NCBI GenBank assembly: GCA_029573725.1 | Contig: JAKQDQ010000122.1 | Location: 1 to 64,000 of the forward strand | Reading direction: 5' to 3' | DNA: 64,000 nt | DNA from: Verrucomicrobiota bacterium | GTDB taxonomy: Bacteria; Verrucomicrobiota; Verrucomicrobiia; Limisphaerales; JADLHS01 | Part shown: positions 44,264 through 52,732 of the stretch, in pieces | Numbering within the stretch: the stretch's first letter is position 1 | Layout: each line of letters opens with the position of its first letter | Notes under the pieces: generated by a model | Databases searched by the model: none | What the model saw: the letters and a program-made list of their open reading frames with translations, nothing else | What the model was told of the DNA's origin: nothing | Translations under genes and position numbers: made by a program

Positions 44264-45451
44264 ATGACGACAAAAAAAATTCTGCTGGTGGACGACGATC
44301 CGTTGGTGCTGGAATTGTACCGGAAAACCCTGGTGAACGGAGGGTACCGCGTGGACACGGCCACGGATGGATTGCTGGCAATCAAACGGCTGGGCGAGGA
44401 GGCTCCCGATCTGATCATTTTGGACCTGATGATGCCCCGGCTTTCAGGCGCAGACGTGCTGAAGTTCATTCGAGGCAAACCGGCCCTGGCCCGGATTCCG
44501 GTTGCCGTTTGGACGAATGCGTTCATGAGCGAGCAGGCGCGGGAGGTCAATGCGCTTGGGATCAGCCGCGCGATCGTGAAGGGGGATTATACGCCCGCCA
44601 AAATACTCCAATTGGCCGCGGAAATGTTGCGGGAACCATCCGCGCCCGGGCCGGCCACCTCCGCCACCCCACCGCGGGCGGAAACGTCCCCTGCCGGACG
44701 TCCTTCCGATGCCGAAACATTTCGCGTCAATTTCCTCGAAAAACTTGTCGCCGAAAACGCAACCTTGCGCGCGTTGGCGGAGGAATTTGGGCGCGACGCC
44801 GCGCTCGCCGCGCGCACCGGCAGCTTGAGCGATCTGGCCGGGCGGGTGCATCGGCTGGGCGGTTCGGCCGGACTGGCCGGTTTGCCCTGTCTCGCGCGGT
44901 TGAGCAGCGCCCTCGAAGCCTTGTTGCTGGAACTCCTTGAGAAACCACAGCTCATCAACGTCTCCACCACCCGCACCGTTACCGCCGCGGTGGGCTTGCT
45001 GGGGCGATTGATCCGGCACGCCGCGGAGCACCGCGCCATCCCCACCCGGCTGGGGATGGTGTTGACCGTGGATGACGACCCCACGGCCAACGAAGTCGTA
45101 CTGGCGGCGTTGCGCCGGGCAGACATCACCGGCGAGGCGGTGACCCAGCCCGCGGCCGCCCTGCACTTGATGGCACAGCAACCCTTTGATCTTGCCTTGC
45201 TGGATGTCGAATTGCCGCAATTGAACGGCTTTGAGTTGTGTCGCAAATTGCGCGAACTGCCCGGCCGGGCGAACCTGCCCGTGGTCTATATCACGTCCTA
45301 TGTGGATTTTGAATCCCGCGCCAAGGCGGCCGGGACCACGGACAGTGACTGGATTGTCAAGCCGATCCTCCCCATTGAACTGGCGGTGAAAGCGCTGACG
45401 CATTTGATCCAGATGCGCTGCCCCGACGACAGCACTCCGTCTGAGGCTTGA
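44264..45451 (+). CDS. REC-Hpt-REC phosphorelay protein
   Basis: A 395-residue protein. The first receiver (1-120) has Asp10-12 and Asp54 (LIILDLMMPRLSG). An Hpt domain at about 150-255 has the phospho-His196 in GRVHRLGGSAGLAG. The second receiver (263-385) has Asp314 (LALLDVELPQLNG) and Lys in DWIVKPILP. There is no DNA-binding or enzyme output, so its output is by protein contact, or it shuttles phosphate from the adjacent kinase. The start at 44264 is four bases after the kinase stop; the frame extends upstream but only as a shadow. Its TGA overlaps the TTG of the metal transporter. Confidence 0.92.
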   Translation: MTTKKILLVDDDPLVLELYRKTLVNGGYRVDTATDGLLAIKRLGEEAPDLIILDLMMPRLSGADVLKFIRGKPALARIPVAVWTNAFMSEQAREVNALGISRAIVKGDYTPAKILQLAAEMLREPSAPGPATSATPPRAETSPAGRPSDAETFRVNFLEKLVAENATLRALAEEFGRDAALAARTGSLSDLAGRVHRLGGSAGLAGLPCLARLSSALEALLLELLEKPQLINVSTTRTVTAAVGLLGRLIRHAAEHRAIPTRLGMVLTVDDDPTANEVVLAALRRADITGEAVTQPAAALHLMAQQPFDLALLDVELPQLNGFELCRKLRELPGRANLPVVYITSYVDFESRAKAAGTTDSDWIVKPILPIELAVKALTHLIQMRCPDDSTPSEA

Positions 45452-46209
45452 AGTCCCGGGCGTTCCGGCCCGGTTTGCTTTGCCTTTCTCGACCGGGGCG
45501 GGCAAACTTTTCCCGCTTGATCGGGCTCGTACTTTTAGCGGGTTTGGGTGGATTGGCTGCCGGGACGATTCACGTCTGGAGTGGTCCGGATCACCTTGCG
45601 GCGATCGGGCCGCTGGCAGTTCAGCGGCCCCAACGGGCGTGGGGGCCGGGGGTTCGCTGGGGCTTGGGGCACTCGGCCGGCGTGGCGGTCATCGGCGGGT
45701 TGTCGCTCTGGTTGCGCGACCTCATTCCCGTCGAACGGCTGTCCATCTGGGGCGAGCGGCTGGTGGGCGTCATGCTGATCGGCATTGGGTTGTGGGCATT
45801 GCGCCTCGCCCTGAAAAACCATCTGCACACTCACGAACACCAGCATGACGGGGAAACGCATGTCCACTTGCATTCGCATGCGCCCGGCGCCGGCCACTCC
45901 GTGGAGGCGGATCACTTGCATGCCCACGCCGCGTTCGGCATCGGCACGCTGCACGGGTTGGCGGGCAGTTCGCATTTTCTCGGGGTGCTTCCGGCGCTCG
46001 CGTTCCAAACCCGGTTGGAGGCGGTGATGTATCTGGTCGGGTTTGGCGCCGGCACCGTGCTGGCGATGGGGTTGTTCTCCTGGGGCGTCGGGTGGCTGAC
46101 GACCCGCTTCGGTGGCACGGCGCTGAAAGCGTATCGCAGCCTGATGGGCACGGCAGCGGTCGTGGCGGTGGGCGTGGGGCTGTTCTGGTTGGCGACCAGT
46201 TGGGGGTGA
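45448..46209 (+). CDS. Nickel/cobalt-transporter-like membrane protein with His-rich loop
   Basis: A 253-residue protein with about six membrane helices. The motif HVWSGPDHLAAIGPLAV and the following GVRWGLGHSAGVAVIGG resemble the HX4D and GHS motifs of the NiCoT/RcnA/UreH group. Between helices 3 and 4 lies a metal-binding loop very rich in His (HLHTHEHQHDGETHVHLHSH, then HSVEADHLHAHA). The later motif GTLHGLAGSSHFLGVLPAL repeats the GxxHGxxGSxH pattern. The start is likely the TTG at 45448 overlapping the phosphorelay stop (TTGA); other TTGs lie downstream at 45475 and 45517. Transport direction and metal are not determined. Confidence 0.82.
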   Translation: MKSRAFRPGLLCLSRPGRANFSRLIGLVLLAGLGGLAAGTIHVWSGPDHLAAIGPLAVQRPQRAWGPGVRWGLGHSAGVAVIGGLSLWLRDLIPVERLSIWGERLVGVMLIGIGLWALRLALKNHLHTHEHQHDGETHVHLHSHAPGAGHSVEADHLHAHAAFGIGTLHGLAGSSHFLGVLPALAFQTRLEAVMYLVGFGAGTVLAMGLFSWGVGWLTTRFGGTALKAYRSLMGTAAVVAVGVGLFWLATSWG

Positions 46210-46293
46210 GGCGCGGAGGGGGCGGGTTTTTCGGCCGTTCAGCCAAACTTTGTTTCAACTTGCCAGAACCGGAGGTTTTTTCCATGCTCGGTC

Positions 46294-47853
46294 ATGGCAG
46301 CGCAACCGCGAAACCTCGACTCCCAATTCTACCAAAATGCGGATGATTTCTTCCTGTCCCAGGGGCACACGGGGTTGACCTTTGACGATCTCACCCTGGC
46401 GACCCTGTATTCGGAAATTTTGCCCCGGGACACGGATCTGAAGACGCAGCTCGCCGAATCGCTGCAGTTGCACGTGCCCATCATCTCCGCGGACATGGAT
46501 ACCGTCACCGAATCGCGCATGGCCACGGCCATGGCGTTGAACGGCGGCATGGGCCTGATTCACTACAACATGACCGAACGCCAGCAGCTCTCCGAGCTCA
46601 GCCGGGTCAAATACCACGTGCCCGGCATGATCCCCGACCCCATCAAGGTTGCGCCGGATCAATTCGTCGGCGACGTGGTGCAGATGGTGGATGAACGCAA
46701 ATTCGGGTTCAGCACCTTCCCCGTGGTGAATGAGAAGGGGGTGCTGGTCGGACTGTTGTCGGGGCATGTGGTCAAGCCGCGTTACGCGAAGCGCAAGGTG
46801 GCGGAAGCGATGACGCCCCGTTCCCAGGTCCAGACCATCAACAAGAAGGAGCTGGGCAAGGATCCGATCGCGCGGGCGGACAAGTTTTTCACCGAGCGGC
46901 CGGGACTGCACAAATTGCTGGTGGTGGACGACAACGACCAGTTGCACGGCCTGTTCACCATGAACGACATCGAGCGGATCACCCAGGAAAAAAAGGCGCA
47001 GTTCCGTCCGGCGCGCGACGCGCAATTCCGGCTGGTCTGCGGCGCGGCGGTGAGCGCCACCCGCAATGCGTTTGGCGAACTGGACCGGGACCGGATTGCG
47101 GCGCACGTGGGGAGCCTGGTGGAACGCGGAGTGGATGCGGTGGCCGTTTCCACGGCACACGGGCACAGCAGGGGGGTGGGGGAGACGGTGAAATTTTTGC
47201 GGTCAGAGTTCAAGCAGCTGCCCATCATCGCCGGAAACGTGACCAGCGGAGCGGGTGTGGAATACCTGGCCGAGTGCGGCGCCAACGCCATCAAGGTCGG
47301 GCAGGGACCGGGGTCCATCTGCACCACGCGCATTGTCGCCGGCGTCGGAATTCCACAGATGACTGCGCTGTACGTTGCGTCACGGGCGGCCGCCCGCAAG
47401 GGGGTGGCGATCCTTGCCGATGGCGGCATCACCAAGAGCGGGGATTTGGTCAAAGCGCTGACCCTGGCGGATGCGGTGATCTGCGGCGGGATTTTGGCGG
47501 GATGCCGGGAGGCTCCGGGTGAAGTCATGGAGATCAGCGGCAAGATTTACAAACAATACCGCGGCATGGGCAGCCTTGCCGCAATGCGCGCCGGTTCGGC
47601 CGCGCGCTACGGCCACGACAAAAATCCCACCCAGAAAGTCGCGGCGGAGGGCATTGAAGCCCTCAAGGAGGTGGTGGGGTCGGTGGACCGGGTGTTGAGC
47701 CAGCTCGTCGGTGGAATCCAATCCGGCATGGGCTATGTCGGCGCGGCGAATTTGCAACAGTTGCGTGCCCGGGCCCGCTTCATCCGGGTGAGCCCCGCCG
47801 GCATGAAGGAGGCGGCCCCGCATGATGTGGTGGAGTTGAAAACGGGAAGCTGA
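46294..47853 (+). CDS. guaB: IMP dehydrogenase, divergent active-site variant
   Basis: A 519-residue enzyme that oxidises IMP to XMP, the first committed step to GMP. The fold is complete: [30 protein letters not shown], a CBS pair at about 115-235, the catalytic Cys343 in [36 protein letters not shown] and [11 protein letters not shown]. Two changes stand out. The block usually reading VIDTAHGHS or VIDSSHGHS has Ser286 in place of Asp ([10 protein letters not shown]). Also [15 protein letters not shown] replaces the more common GSLLAGTxExPGE. These may be lineage-typical. A single guaB in the window with no guaA. Confidence 0.93.
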   Translation: MAAQPRNLDSQFYQNADDFFLSQGHTGLTFDDLTLATLYSEILPRDTDLKTQLAESLQLHVPIISADMDTVTESRMATAMALNGGMGLIHYNMTERQQLSELSRVKYHVPGMIPDPIKVAPDQFVGDVVQMVDERKFGFSTFPVVNEKGVLVGLLSGHVVKPRYAKRKVAEAMTPRSQVQTINKKELGKDPIARADKFFTERPGLHKLLVVDDNDQLHGLFTMNDIERITQEKKAQFRPARDAQFRLVCGAAVSATRNAFGELDRDRIAAHVGSLVERGVDAVAVSTAHGHSRGVGETVKFLRSEFKQLPIIAGNVTSGAGVEYLAECGANAIKVGQGPGSICTTRIVAGVGIPQMTALYVASRAAARKGVAILADGGITKSGDLVKALTLADAVICGGILAGCREAPGEVMEISGKIYKQYRGMGSLAAMRAGSAARYGHDKNPTQKVAAEGIEALKEVVGSVDRVLSQLVGGIQSGMGYVGAANLQQLRARARFIRVSPAGMKEAAPHDVVELKTGS

Positions 47854-47909
47854 ACGGCGGATTGTCGTGGCGCCGGGAGCCCGGCCGGTGGGACGGCGGG
47901 ACGTCACGT

Positions 47910-48581
47910 TCACCGGGGCGACGGCACGTCAACGGGACTGTGGCTGGAGCGTTGCCACCAGTCGCTCCGCAGCAATTGCCACTCAGTTTCCTTCCGGTGA
48001 ACGAGGTGGAACCCGGCTGCCTGCAGAAATGGATCGGGATTGGTCAGGCTCCGTGCCGGCAATCGGGTGGTGACACGGAAAAATTGGTAGAGCCCCCATA
48101 AGATCAACCGGCTGCGCAAACGCTTCCAGCCGGAGGCGGCCAGTTGAAAATCAGCCACAAGCCAGTTGGCCGCCGGCCGGGCGGCCCGGGCGATTTTGCG
48201 AATCAGCGGAGGTAGCTGCTCGCGTCGGAAACAGTCCAGGAAGAAATGAGTGACGACCAGGTCGTAGCGGGATTCGGGCGGCAGCCAGTTTTCCAGGTCG
48301 GCATGAACGAAATGGACGCGCGCCCTGAACGCGCTCAAATGGCGGCCCTGCCGGCGGGCCCGGTCGAGCATCGCCGCGCTCCCATCCACACAAGTGAGGC
48401 GGGCGGCAGGAAAGCGCTGACCATATTCAAGCAGACTGCGCCCCGGTCCTTCACCGAGCAGCAGCACGTGCTCGGCGGCCGGGAGGGCCTCAAGAAACGC
48501 AACCCGGCAGCGGTGCATTTTCTTTCCGGCGCACACGGATTCCAGCGTTTGATAAAATGGCGCCAGCCGGTTGAAGTTCAT
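47910..48581 (-). CDS. Class I SAM-dependent methyltransferase
   Basis: A 223-residue protein. The SAM-binding Rossmann motifs are HVLLLGEGPGRSLLEYG (motif I, with Gly-x-Gly-x-Gly present as GEGPG), RLTCVDGSAAMLDRAR (acidic end of strand 2), HADLENW, and YDLVVTHFFLDCF (motif IV). It ends with a membrane-proximal looking helix (LILWGLYQFFRVTTRL), as in quinone or lipid methyltransferases. Substrate unknown. The start ATG 48581 overlaps the stop of the upstream small membrane protein by four bases (ATGA), which indicates coupled translation. Confidence 0.88.
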   Translation of the reverse strand: MNFNRLAPFYQTLESVCAGKKMHRCRVAFLEALPAAEHVLLLGEGPGRSLLEYGQRFPAARLTCVDGSAAMLDRARRQGRHLSAFRARVHFVHADLENWLPPESRYDLVVTHFFLDCFRREQLPPLIRKIARAARPAANWLVADFQLAASGWKRLRSRLILWGLYQFFRVTTRLPARSLTNPDPFLQAAGFHLVHRKETEWQLLRSDWWQRSSHSPVDVPSPR

Positions 48582-48958
48582 GCGGCCGGCGCCGGCCGAT
48601 AAGCGTAACGCCACCAGAGGCCGGCAAGAAGTCCGCCGGTGCCGTAGGCCAGTACATCCCCCAGGTCGGCCGTGCTGTGCGTCCAGAGCAGCGGCGCCAG
48701 CCCCTCAAACCAAACCGACCACAAGAGCACGTGCATCAGGATTTCCCCCGGTTGCGGCGGTTTTTCCCGCGGCCGCAATTTGCACCCGCTTTGCACCCGC
48801 AAGACCAGTGGCAGGGCGCAGGGAATCAGCCAGAGATCATTGAAGTACGAATGGAAAAATCCCGTGTGCCAATGGGATTTCAGAATCCAGCGATTCAGCG
48901 CGTACGCGCCGCATCCCAGCAGGAAGAGCGGATCGGTCAGGTAACGGAAAGACCGCAT
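48578..48958 (-). CDS. Small membrane protein, unknown function
   Basis: A 126-residue hydrophobic protein with about three to four membrane segments (LTDPLFLLGCGAYALNRWI, LWLIPCALPLVLRVQ, ILMHVLLWSVWFEGLAPLLW, VLAYGTGGLLAGLWWRYAY). The middle motif HTGFFHSYFNDLWLIPCALP is striking and looks conserved. I do not know a function. The gene is sandwiched between a 24-residue micropeptide frame (one base upstream) and the methyltransferase (four-base overlap), so the three form one translational unit. Confidence 0.75.
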   Translation of the reverse strand: MRSFRYLTDPLFLLGCGAYALNRWILKSHWHTGFFHSYFNDLWLIPCALPLVLRVQSGCKLRPREKPPQPGEILMHVLLWSVWFEGLAPLLWTHSTADLGDVLAYGTGGLLAGLWWRYAYRPAPAA

Positions 48959-48959
48959 T

Positions 48960-49034
48960 TCAAAGCGCGTAAATGGTGACGGCGAAGGCGACCGCGATGG
49001 CGAGTTTCAACAGGATGATTTTGAACATGGACAT
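48960..49034 (-). CDS. Candidate 24-residue membrane micropeptide
   Basis: On the minus strand an ATG at 49034 opens a frame that reads MSMF, then KIILLKLAIAVAFAVTIYAL, and stops with TGA at 48962-48960. That is one clean transmembrane helix with a positive N-terminal side (Lys5 and Lys10) and nothing else. The stop is one base away from the ATG of the 126-residue membrane protein. A second ATG at 49028 (MFKI...) could be the start. No Shine-Dalgarno sequence is visible. The close fit to the operon and the clean helix make it more than a chance frame. Confidence 0.5.
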   Translation of the reverse strand: MSMFKIILLKLAIAVAFAVTIYAL

Positions 49035-49290
49035 AAAATTGAATCAGAGGTGGAGCGTGGAAAGGCGGGTGACCGGGGAGACTCCAGGCGGCGGGAAAGC
49101 GCACGCCGGGAGGGCGGTTCTCCGGGCGCAAGTTGCCGTGCTGAACTTTGAACCAGCCTGGCTTGACAACCGTGACGCAAAGAGATGATGGCCATTTTGC
49201 CGCGGTTCCCGGTTGTTGTGCGGGACAGGCAACCGGCGATGCCGCAGGTCAACAGTGGGAAATTTCCAGAGCGCTTGTCGAGGCAAAATC
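49035..49290. other. Intergenic region between the micropeptide operon and the serine hydrolase, no gene seen
   Basis: No coding frame in these 256 bases has recognisable content. Both flanking genes are on the minus strand; this is upstream of the micropeptide operon, so it should hold that operon's promoter, and downstream of the serine hydrolase gene. Confidence 0.4.
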
Positions 49291-50415
49291 TCAAAATGCG
49301 CGTGGCGCGCTGAGCCACTGCTGGATCATGGCCTGGACAGCTTCGTCACAACCCCGCTCGGCTTCCGGTCCGGCAATGTTGGTGGCGGCGATGACGGCAA
49401 AATGCTTTTTGGGGGCAAGCCACATGACCACGAACCAAAATGTGTTGGACCCCTGGTGCGTGAGCGCCACTCCGCCCGCCCAAGTCCGGCGGGCCACCCC
49501 CCAGCCCGCAGCGTAATCGCCGCCCGTCGGCGGCGTATGTAGTCGTTTGAAGGTATGTGATGACAGAATGCCGCCACCATTTTCACCGTCGAGATGCGCG
49601 ATGACGAACCGGGCCAAATCATCAAGGGAACAATGAACGGTGCCCGCGGGCCCCAGCGCAGGTGGATTGTCCTCCTGGCTGGGGTGGACGCCATCGGCAT
49701 TGCGCAAATGTCCCCAAGGTTGACTCACCTGACCCACGGTCTCTGGCGGGCCAAAACCTGCCGTGTCCAGGTGCAGCGGGCGGAATAGTTTTTCGGTGAT
49801 GAGTTGTTCCCAGGACTGGCCCGTCAACTTTTCCAGCATGGCTCCGGCGACCACGTAACCCTGGTTGGAATAAATCATTTTCGTTCCGGGGGCCGCCTCG
49901 GGTTTCTGCTGCAGGACCGCCCGAAGAAAGTCCCGGCGCTGTTGGGGGAGTGGCTGGCGCGACGTGCGGAGTGCCGCCCAAGCCGCCGCCGGTGGCCGGG
50001 TGGAGAGGCCGGCGCGATGTTGCAGTAATTGTTCGATGGTGACGGGTTCGTACGCTGCGTTGATTTGGCCGCGAAGCTCGGGAAAAATTTCCGCAATGGT
50101 GCTGTCCCAGCGTAAAGTGCCTTGCTCAACAAACATCGCTACCAGCGTGGCCGTCATGGATTTTGTGCAGGAGCCGATGTGGAAAAGATCCTGCGTTGTG
50201 ATTGGCGACGGATCGTCAATTTTGCGGAGGCCCACTGCGGTGCGGTCGCAAATCAGACCATCCTTGACGACTACTGTGGCCAGCGCCGGCAGATGGCGGG
50301 CGGCGCGGATTTTGAGCAAAGCCGCCTCGGAAGAATTCGTTGTGGTTGGTTGCGCCGGGGCGATCGGAAGACTCCATCCCCAAAGACTCAGGAGCAGGAC
50401 GATCACGCGCAGCAT
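49291..50415 (-). CDS. Secreted serine beta-lactamase-like hydrolase (class C/esterase fold)
   Basis: A 374-residue exported protein with signal peptide MLRVIVLLLSLWGWSLPIAPA. The active-site Ser and Lys are in FHIGSCTKSMTATLVAMF (SxxK, near residue 80). The Tyr-x-Asn motif is MIYSNQGYVVAGAMLEKLTG. The third motif region contains VALTHQGSNTFW, with HQG in the position usually HTG/KTG. This family includes DD-peptidases, beta-lactamases and esterases; the real substrate cannot be read. ATG 50415 is used because the frame upstream is not conserved-looking. It is divergent from the metallophosphatase gene. Confidence 0.88.
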   Translation of the reverse strand: MLRVIVLLLSLWGWSLPIAPAQPTTTNSSEAALLKIRAARHLPALATVVVKDGLICDRTAVGLRKIDDPSPITTQDLFHIGSCTKSMTATLVAMFVEQGTLRWDSTIAEIFPELRGQINAAYEPVTIEQLLQHRAGLSTRPPAAAWAALRTSRQPLPQQRRDFLRAVLQQKPEAAPGTKMIYSNQGYVVAGAMLEKLTGQSWEQLITEKLFRPLHLDTAGFGPPETVGQVSQPWGHLRNADGVHPSQEDNPPALGPAGTVHCSLDDLARFVIAHLDGENGGGILSSHTFKRLHTPPTGGDYAAGWGVARRTWAGGVALTHQGSNTFWFVVMWLAPKKHFAVIAATNIAGPEAERGCDEAVQAMIQQWLSAPRAF

Positions 50416-50650
50416 GTCCGCAACATAGGGATCTAAGGAGCTGGCGACAACTTTTCCTGCGAGTCTTGTGGCGCTCCTGCTGGAGCGGCTGGCAGGCGGT
50501 GGCCTGAGCACCGGGCGCCCGCTGGCTGTCGCGGGAGTGATGGTGGCAACGGATTTTCCGCAAGCGGATGTTTTTTGGCAAGGTTGCGAAAATTGCGTCG
50601 GGATGACGGGAAGTTTTGACATTGCGCCCCGGCATCGAGAAACTGCCCGT

Positions 50651-51850
50651 ATGCGACTCACCCATTTGATTTCGCTAATTGCCGGACTCGCTGCGGTCTC
50701 CGTTCCAGGACGCAGCATCGGCGCGCCTTTCGATCCGCCTGCGTTGTACCTGCAATGGCAACGCGATCCCACCACGACCATGACGATTCACTGGCACACG
50801 GTGGGCGAAGCCAAATCCGGGCTCCTGCATCGGCCCGTGGGCGGTGCGGCCTGGCAGGCCGCTGCGGGCACGGCGCAACCGTTCGTTGGTACCGACCGCT
50901 GGGTGCATACGGTGGAACTGACGCAGTTGCGACCGGCCACGGATTACGAGTTTTGCTTCAGCCCGGGGGAGAAGGTTTTCAAATTCCGGACGATGCCGCA
51001 GGATTTGAGGCAGCCGGTGCGTTTTGTTACCGGCGGCGATGTTTATCACGAATACAAATGGATGGACCTGATGTACGGCCTGGCGGGGCGTCTCGATCCG
51101 GCATTTGTCGTGTTGGGCGGTGATCTGGCCTACGCGCATGGCGGGACGAATGAGGAACGGATTACGCGCTGGTTCGATTATTTCGCGGCCTGGAAAACCA
51201 ACGCCATTGCGCCGGACGGCCGCATCATTCCGATGCTGGTCACGATTGGCAACCATGAGGTCAAGGGATCGGCCGGCCAGCCCCCAGAAAACGCCCGTAG
51301 CTTTTACACCTTGTTCGCCGCGCCCGGGGCGCAGGGGTATGCGTGTCTCGATTTCGGCAAGTATCTCAGCCTGGTGTTGCTCGACTCGAATCATACGCAT
51401 CCCATCGTTGGGGCGCAGACCGACTGGTTGAAGGGGCAGCTCGCGGCGCGCACCTCGATTCCGCATGTCATTCCGTTTTATCACACCCCCGCTTATCCGG
51501 GATACCGGAGCGAGACGGGCAGTCATGCCGAACAGATCCGGGCCAACTGGTGTCCGCTCTTTGATCAGTATGGCGTCAAGCTGGTGTTTGAGAATCACGA
51601 CCACTGCTTCAAACGCACCCACCCGATTCGTGGTGGAAACCTTGATCCGACCGGTACAGTCTATCTGGGCGATGGGGCGTGGGGCGTGAATTTGCGCACC
51701 CCCGATCCCGGCAAACCGAAATGGTACATTGCGCAAAGCGGACCAATCCGGCATCTCTACCTCGTGACCCTTTATCCCGAGGCGCGCCATGTGCTGGCCT
51801 TCAACGAAGCGGGCCAGATTTTTGACGAAGTGTATCAGCAGCTCGACTGA
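50651..51850 (+). CDS. Secreted purple-acid-phosphatase-like metallophosphoesterase
   Basis: A 399-residue exported enzyme. After a signal peptide (MRLTHLISLIAGLAAVSVPG) a fibronectin-like N-terminal domain (about 25-110: YLQWQRDPTTTMTIHWHTVG) is followed by the calcineurin-like catalytic domain. The metal ligands are readable: FVTGGDVYHEY, VVLGGDLAYAHG, TIGNHEVKG, IPFYHTPAYPGY and FENHDHCFKRTHP. The Tyr after GGDLA is the purple acid phosphatase Tyr that gives the colour. Its likely role is release of phosphate from organic esters in the periplasm. Confidence 0.92.
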   Translation: MRLTHLISLIAGLAAVSVPGRSIGAPFDPPALYLQWQRDPTTTMTIHWHTVGEAKSGLLHRPVGGAAWQAAAGTAQPFVGTDRWVHTVELTQLRPATDYEFCFSPGEKVFKFRTMPQDLRQPVRFVTGGDVYHEYKWMDLMYGLAGRLDPAFVVLGGDLAYAHGGTNEERITRWFDYFAAWKTNAIAPDGRIIPMLVTIGNHEVKGSAGQPPENARSFYTLFAAPGAQGYACLDFGKYLSLVLLDSNHTHPIVGAQTDWLKGQLAARTSIPHVIPFYHTPAYPGYRSETGSHAEQIRANWCPLFDQYGVKLVFENHDHCFKRTHPIRGGNLDPTGTVYLGDGAWGVNLRTPDPGKPKWYIAQSGPIRHLYLVTLYPEARHVLAFNEAGQIFDEVYQQLD

Positions 51851-51952
51851 CCGCCGGCGTTCGCGCTGGTCGCTCGTCGGCCAGCGGACGTTCGGCAGCG
51901 CGCGCAGGGCGGGCAGGGTCAAGTCCGATCAGGCCCATAACCACCTGAGGTC

Positions 51953-52623
51953 ATGCGCGGTTTTGGCTTATATGCTGGTTGGGTCTGCGGGCTTTTGCTC
52001 CCCGCGGCTTCGGCCTTTGCGCACCGGCCCTACGAACGCGTGGCGGGATCTTTCGAGCGCAGCGACGGCGTCTCAATTGCCATCGCGCGTCATTACGTTG
52101 ATGGCATCATGGGGAGGGATCCGGTCTCGATTCAGTTTCGCCTGCCGAACGGGCGGGAGATTGTTCGCACCCCGCACACCGGGGATGCCGTTGTGCGGCC
52201 GATCACCGGAGGGGTTGAGATTTATATCAATTCCACGGCAACTGGCTGCCTGTCGCCGGGCGTGTGGAGGTGTTCGACGGGTACACGTTGAGGGCGATTA
52301 CCGCGGGCCGGAGAGGCCGTTCCGCTGTGGTTCATTTCACGGACTACTGGCTGCGTTACTTGATCTTTAGCGCGGGTTGGCTCCTGGGGATCAGTCTGCA
52401 GATTTCCACCCGCGGCGTCCCCGCTGCCGGCTGGCGGAGAATGTTGCGCGCCGCAGGCGCGGTCGCCATCGGCATTCTGAATTTCATTTTGCTCTACGAT
52501 TTGATGGTTTTTGAACCCATCTCGCCGCTGGTTGTGGCTGCCGTCTGCGCCGCTGTCTTGTGGGTGGTGGCACGGTACTGGAAAAAGTGGCGTCGTCATG
52601 GAGCCGGGCATCCGGAGATTTGA
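51953..52623 (+). pseudogene. Frameshifted exported membrane protein (unknown family)
   Basis: One gene is split by a single frameshift near 52221-52230, at TTTATATCAA. Part one starts with a signal peptide (MRGFGLYAGWVCGLLLPAASAFA) and runs RPYERVAGSFERSDG, QFRLPNGREIV. After shifting frame it continues smoothly as FHGNWLPVAGRVEVFDGYTL, then SAVVHFTDYW and three membrane helices (YLIFSAGWLLGISLQIS, AVAIGILNFILLYDLMV, PLVVAAVCAAVLWVVARYW). The joined product would be about 223 residues, with a short periplasmic domain and a membrane tail. The cause may be an AT-repeat slip, real mutation or sequencing error. The family was not recognised. Confidence 0.72.
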
Positions 52624-52732
52624 GCGCCGGCAGTGCGGGGCCGGGAGATCGTCCGCCTTCGCATGGTTTATTCTGATGCCCCATCAAGATTTTCAATTTC
52701 TCCTTTGTTTTGTGCTGGAATAGCCTCTCCGC

